From Alphaproteobacteria bacterium (GTDB lineage: Bacteria > Pseudomonadota > Alphaproteobacteria > Rs-D84), in contig JAGCOQ010000053.1 in assembly GCA_017642625.1 (NCBI GenBank), forward strand, positions 1-6,518: DNA of 6,518 nt, in the 5' to 3' direction. Within the stretch, counting starts at the first letter, position 1. Every line of letters starts with the position of its first letter. The translations under genes and the position numbers were made by a program. This document shows, piece by piece, positions 5,700 to 6,518 of the stretch. The notes below the pieces were generated by a model that saw nothing but the letters and a program-made list of their open reading frames with translations, searched no databases and was not told where the DNA came from.

Positions 5700-6119
5700 A
5701 TGATGACAAAGGAACTGATTGATACATTAAAGTCTTTTGCAAGCGTAGAAAACGTTTCGGTTGAATACTATAAAGATGGCAAAAGTTATGCCTTTCCCGT
5801 CTCGAGGTTTGTACTGACCAACGAACAAATCCCAATGGACGAGATTGATGACACCACATTACTATGTATCGATTGTTCCTATGTGATGCAAATGAACATA
5901 CCGTTTGTATTATGCCAAATCACCTATGATGACGACGAAGTTTTACTAGAAGAAGAACTTATTCCATTTGATAAAAAACTGCGCGATCCGCATCAACGCG
6001 ATCTGATAACATTAATAAATTATTGTTCTAAAAAAGTAATCGCCCAAGAAATGTCTGGAAAGCAATATGCCCTTACTTCTGCGTTAAACTCTGTGCTTAG
6101 CAACAAAGAATATAGTTAA
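5700..6119 (+). CDS. Hypothetical small acidic protein, first of a tandem pair
   Basis: I do not recognise this 139-residue protein. Acidic residues clearly outnumber basic ones (23 Asp+Glu against 13 Lys+Arg by hand count), with acidic runs YDDDE and LLEEEL in the middle. It has four Cys, no signal peptide and no membrane segment, so it is probably a cytosolic globular protein. There is no Shine-Dalgarno sequence before the start, and the likely promoter would begin the transcript at the ATG. The gene opens with two adjacent ATG codons (5700 and 5703). The downstream gene aligns without gaps from the second one, 9 identities in the first 25 positions, which favours 5703 as the true start and a 138-residue product. 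It is A+T-rich and divergent from valS. An immunity protein or other small accessory protein is possible, but nothing in the sequence proves it. Confidence 0.75.
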   Translation: MMTKELIDTLKSFASVENVSVEYYKDGKSYAFPVSRFVLTNEQIPMDEIDDTTLLCIDCSYVMQMNIPFVLCQITYDDDEVLLEEELIPFDKKLRDPHQRDLITLINYCSKKVIAQEMSGKQYALTSALNSVLSNKEYS

Positions 6120-6132
6120 ATCCTAAATAATA

Positions 6133-6518
6133 ATGAACAAGCTACTGATTGCATTTTTAGAAAAATCTATACAATCCGAATATATTTCGGTTTATCACGA
6201 CTATGATACCCAAGAAACTATTTATTCTATTCCGTACAATGCCACTTTGGCAACCCGAGATGTTAAATTGAAACTTGTTCAACTAATGGGGCTTGATTGG
6301 GAAGATGATTTTAACGAAAAAAATCCAGCGGATATTGATAAAGCAGCCGACTATTTGATTGGTTCAGACGAAACACCTTTGTTCACGTTAACTTCCAGCC
6401 ATTTTATTGAAAAGAACGGCATATTGATGACGGATTTCATTTTGGATTTTGAAGAAGAAGTAATATACAAAAAATCGTATCAGACAGATAAACTTTCACA
6501 GAAAAATATGTTTGTAAA
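6133..6518 (+). CDS. Hypothetical protein, second of the tandem pair, partial
   Basis: An open frame of 128 codons that runs off the right edge without a stop, so only the N-terminal part is seen. It begins MNKLLIAFLEKS and shares with the upstream protein the pattern M-x-K-x-L-I-x-x-L, later S-V at residues 19-20 and D25, then a Tyr-rich strand ending in Pro a few residues on. The later part is acidic with DFEEEV near residue 111, comparable to the acidic run of the upstream protein. It starts 13 bases after the upstream stop with no ribosome site in the gap, so it is probably in the same operon and translated by reinitiation or an SD-independent route. No signal peptide or membrane segment is visible. 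Function unknown. Confidence 0.7.
   Translation, partial: MNKLLIAFLEKSIQSEYISVYHDYDTQETIYSIPYNATLATRDVKLKLVQLMGLDWEDDFNEKNPADIDKAADYLIGSDETPLFTLTSSHFIEKNGILMTDFILDFEEEVIYKKSYQTDKLSQKNMFV

Overview
The window looks like chromosomal DNA of a moderately A+T-rich bacterium, probably a proteobacterium. An alphaproteobacterium with a small, perhaps host-associated genome is my best guess, resting only on the flavour of the L34 and ValRS proteins. Coding density is high, intergenic gaps are short, and hairpin terminators and sigma70-like promoters can be read directly. No tRNA, rRNA, CRISPR array, transposase or phage gene is visible, and no gene-free stretch exceeds about 130 bases.

Layout. (1) At 1-330, plus strand: rpmH (ribosomal protein bL34) with its own likely promoter and a hairpin terminator, then a short heptamer repeat and a second, bidirectional terminator. 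The rnpA gene that usually follows rpmH is not there. (2) At 322-1299, minus strand: an A+T-rich gene of unknown function for a protein with two predicted membrane segments. It has its own extended -10 promoter and lies between two similar GGGGC/GCCCC hairpins. (3) At 1387-5572, minus strand: a three-gene operon reading valS (valyl-tRNA synthetase), then a FatA/FatB-type acyl-ACP thioesterase, then a Nudix-like protein. valS and the thioesterase overlap by one base (TAATG), and the operon ends at a hairpin terminator at about 1361-1386. (4) At 5573-5699: a divergent promoter region. (5) At 5700-6518, plus strand: two small genes of unknown function in tandem, the second cut off by the window edge. 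Their N-termini resemble each other, so they look like diverged paralogues. Neither has a visible Shine-Dalgarno sequence, and the predicted start of transcription of the first falls at or next to its start codon.

Working together. rpmH and valS are translation housekeeping genes. The thioesterase should release free fatty acids from acyl-ACP, and the Nudix-like protein probably hydrolyses a nucleoside-diphosphate-linked compound. Why the two are co-transcribed with valS is unclear. The least explained material is the tandem pair at the right edge, the two-membrane-segment gene, and the Nudix-like protein, whose Nudix box appears to be split by an insertion of about 37 residues.
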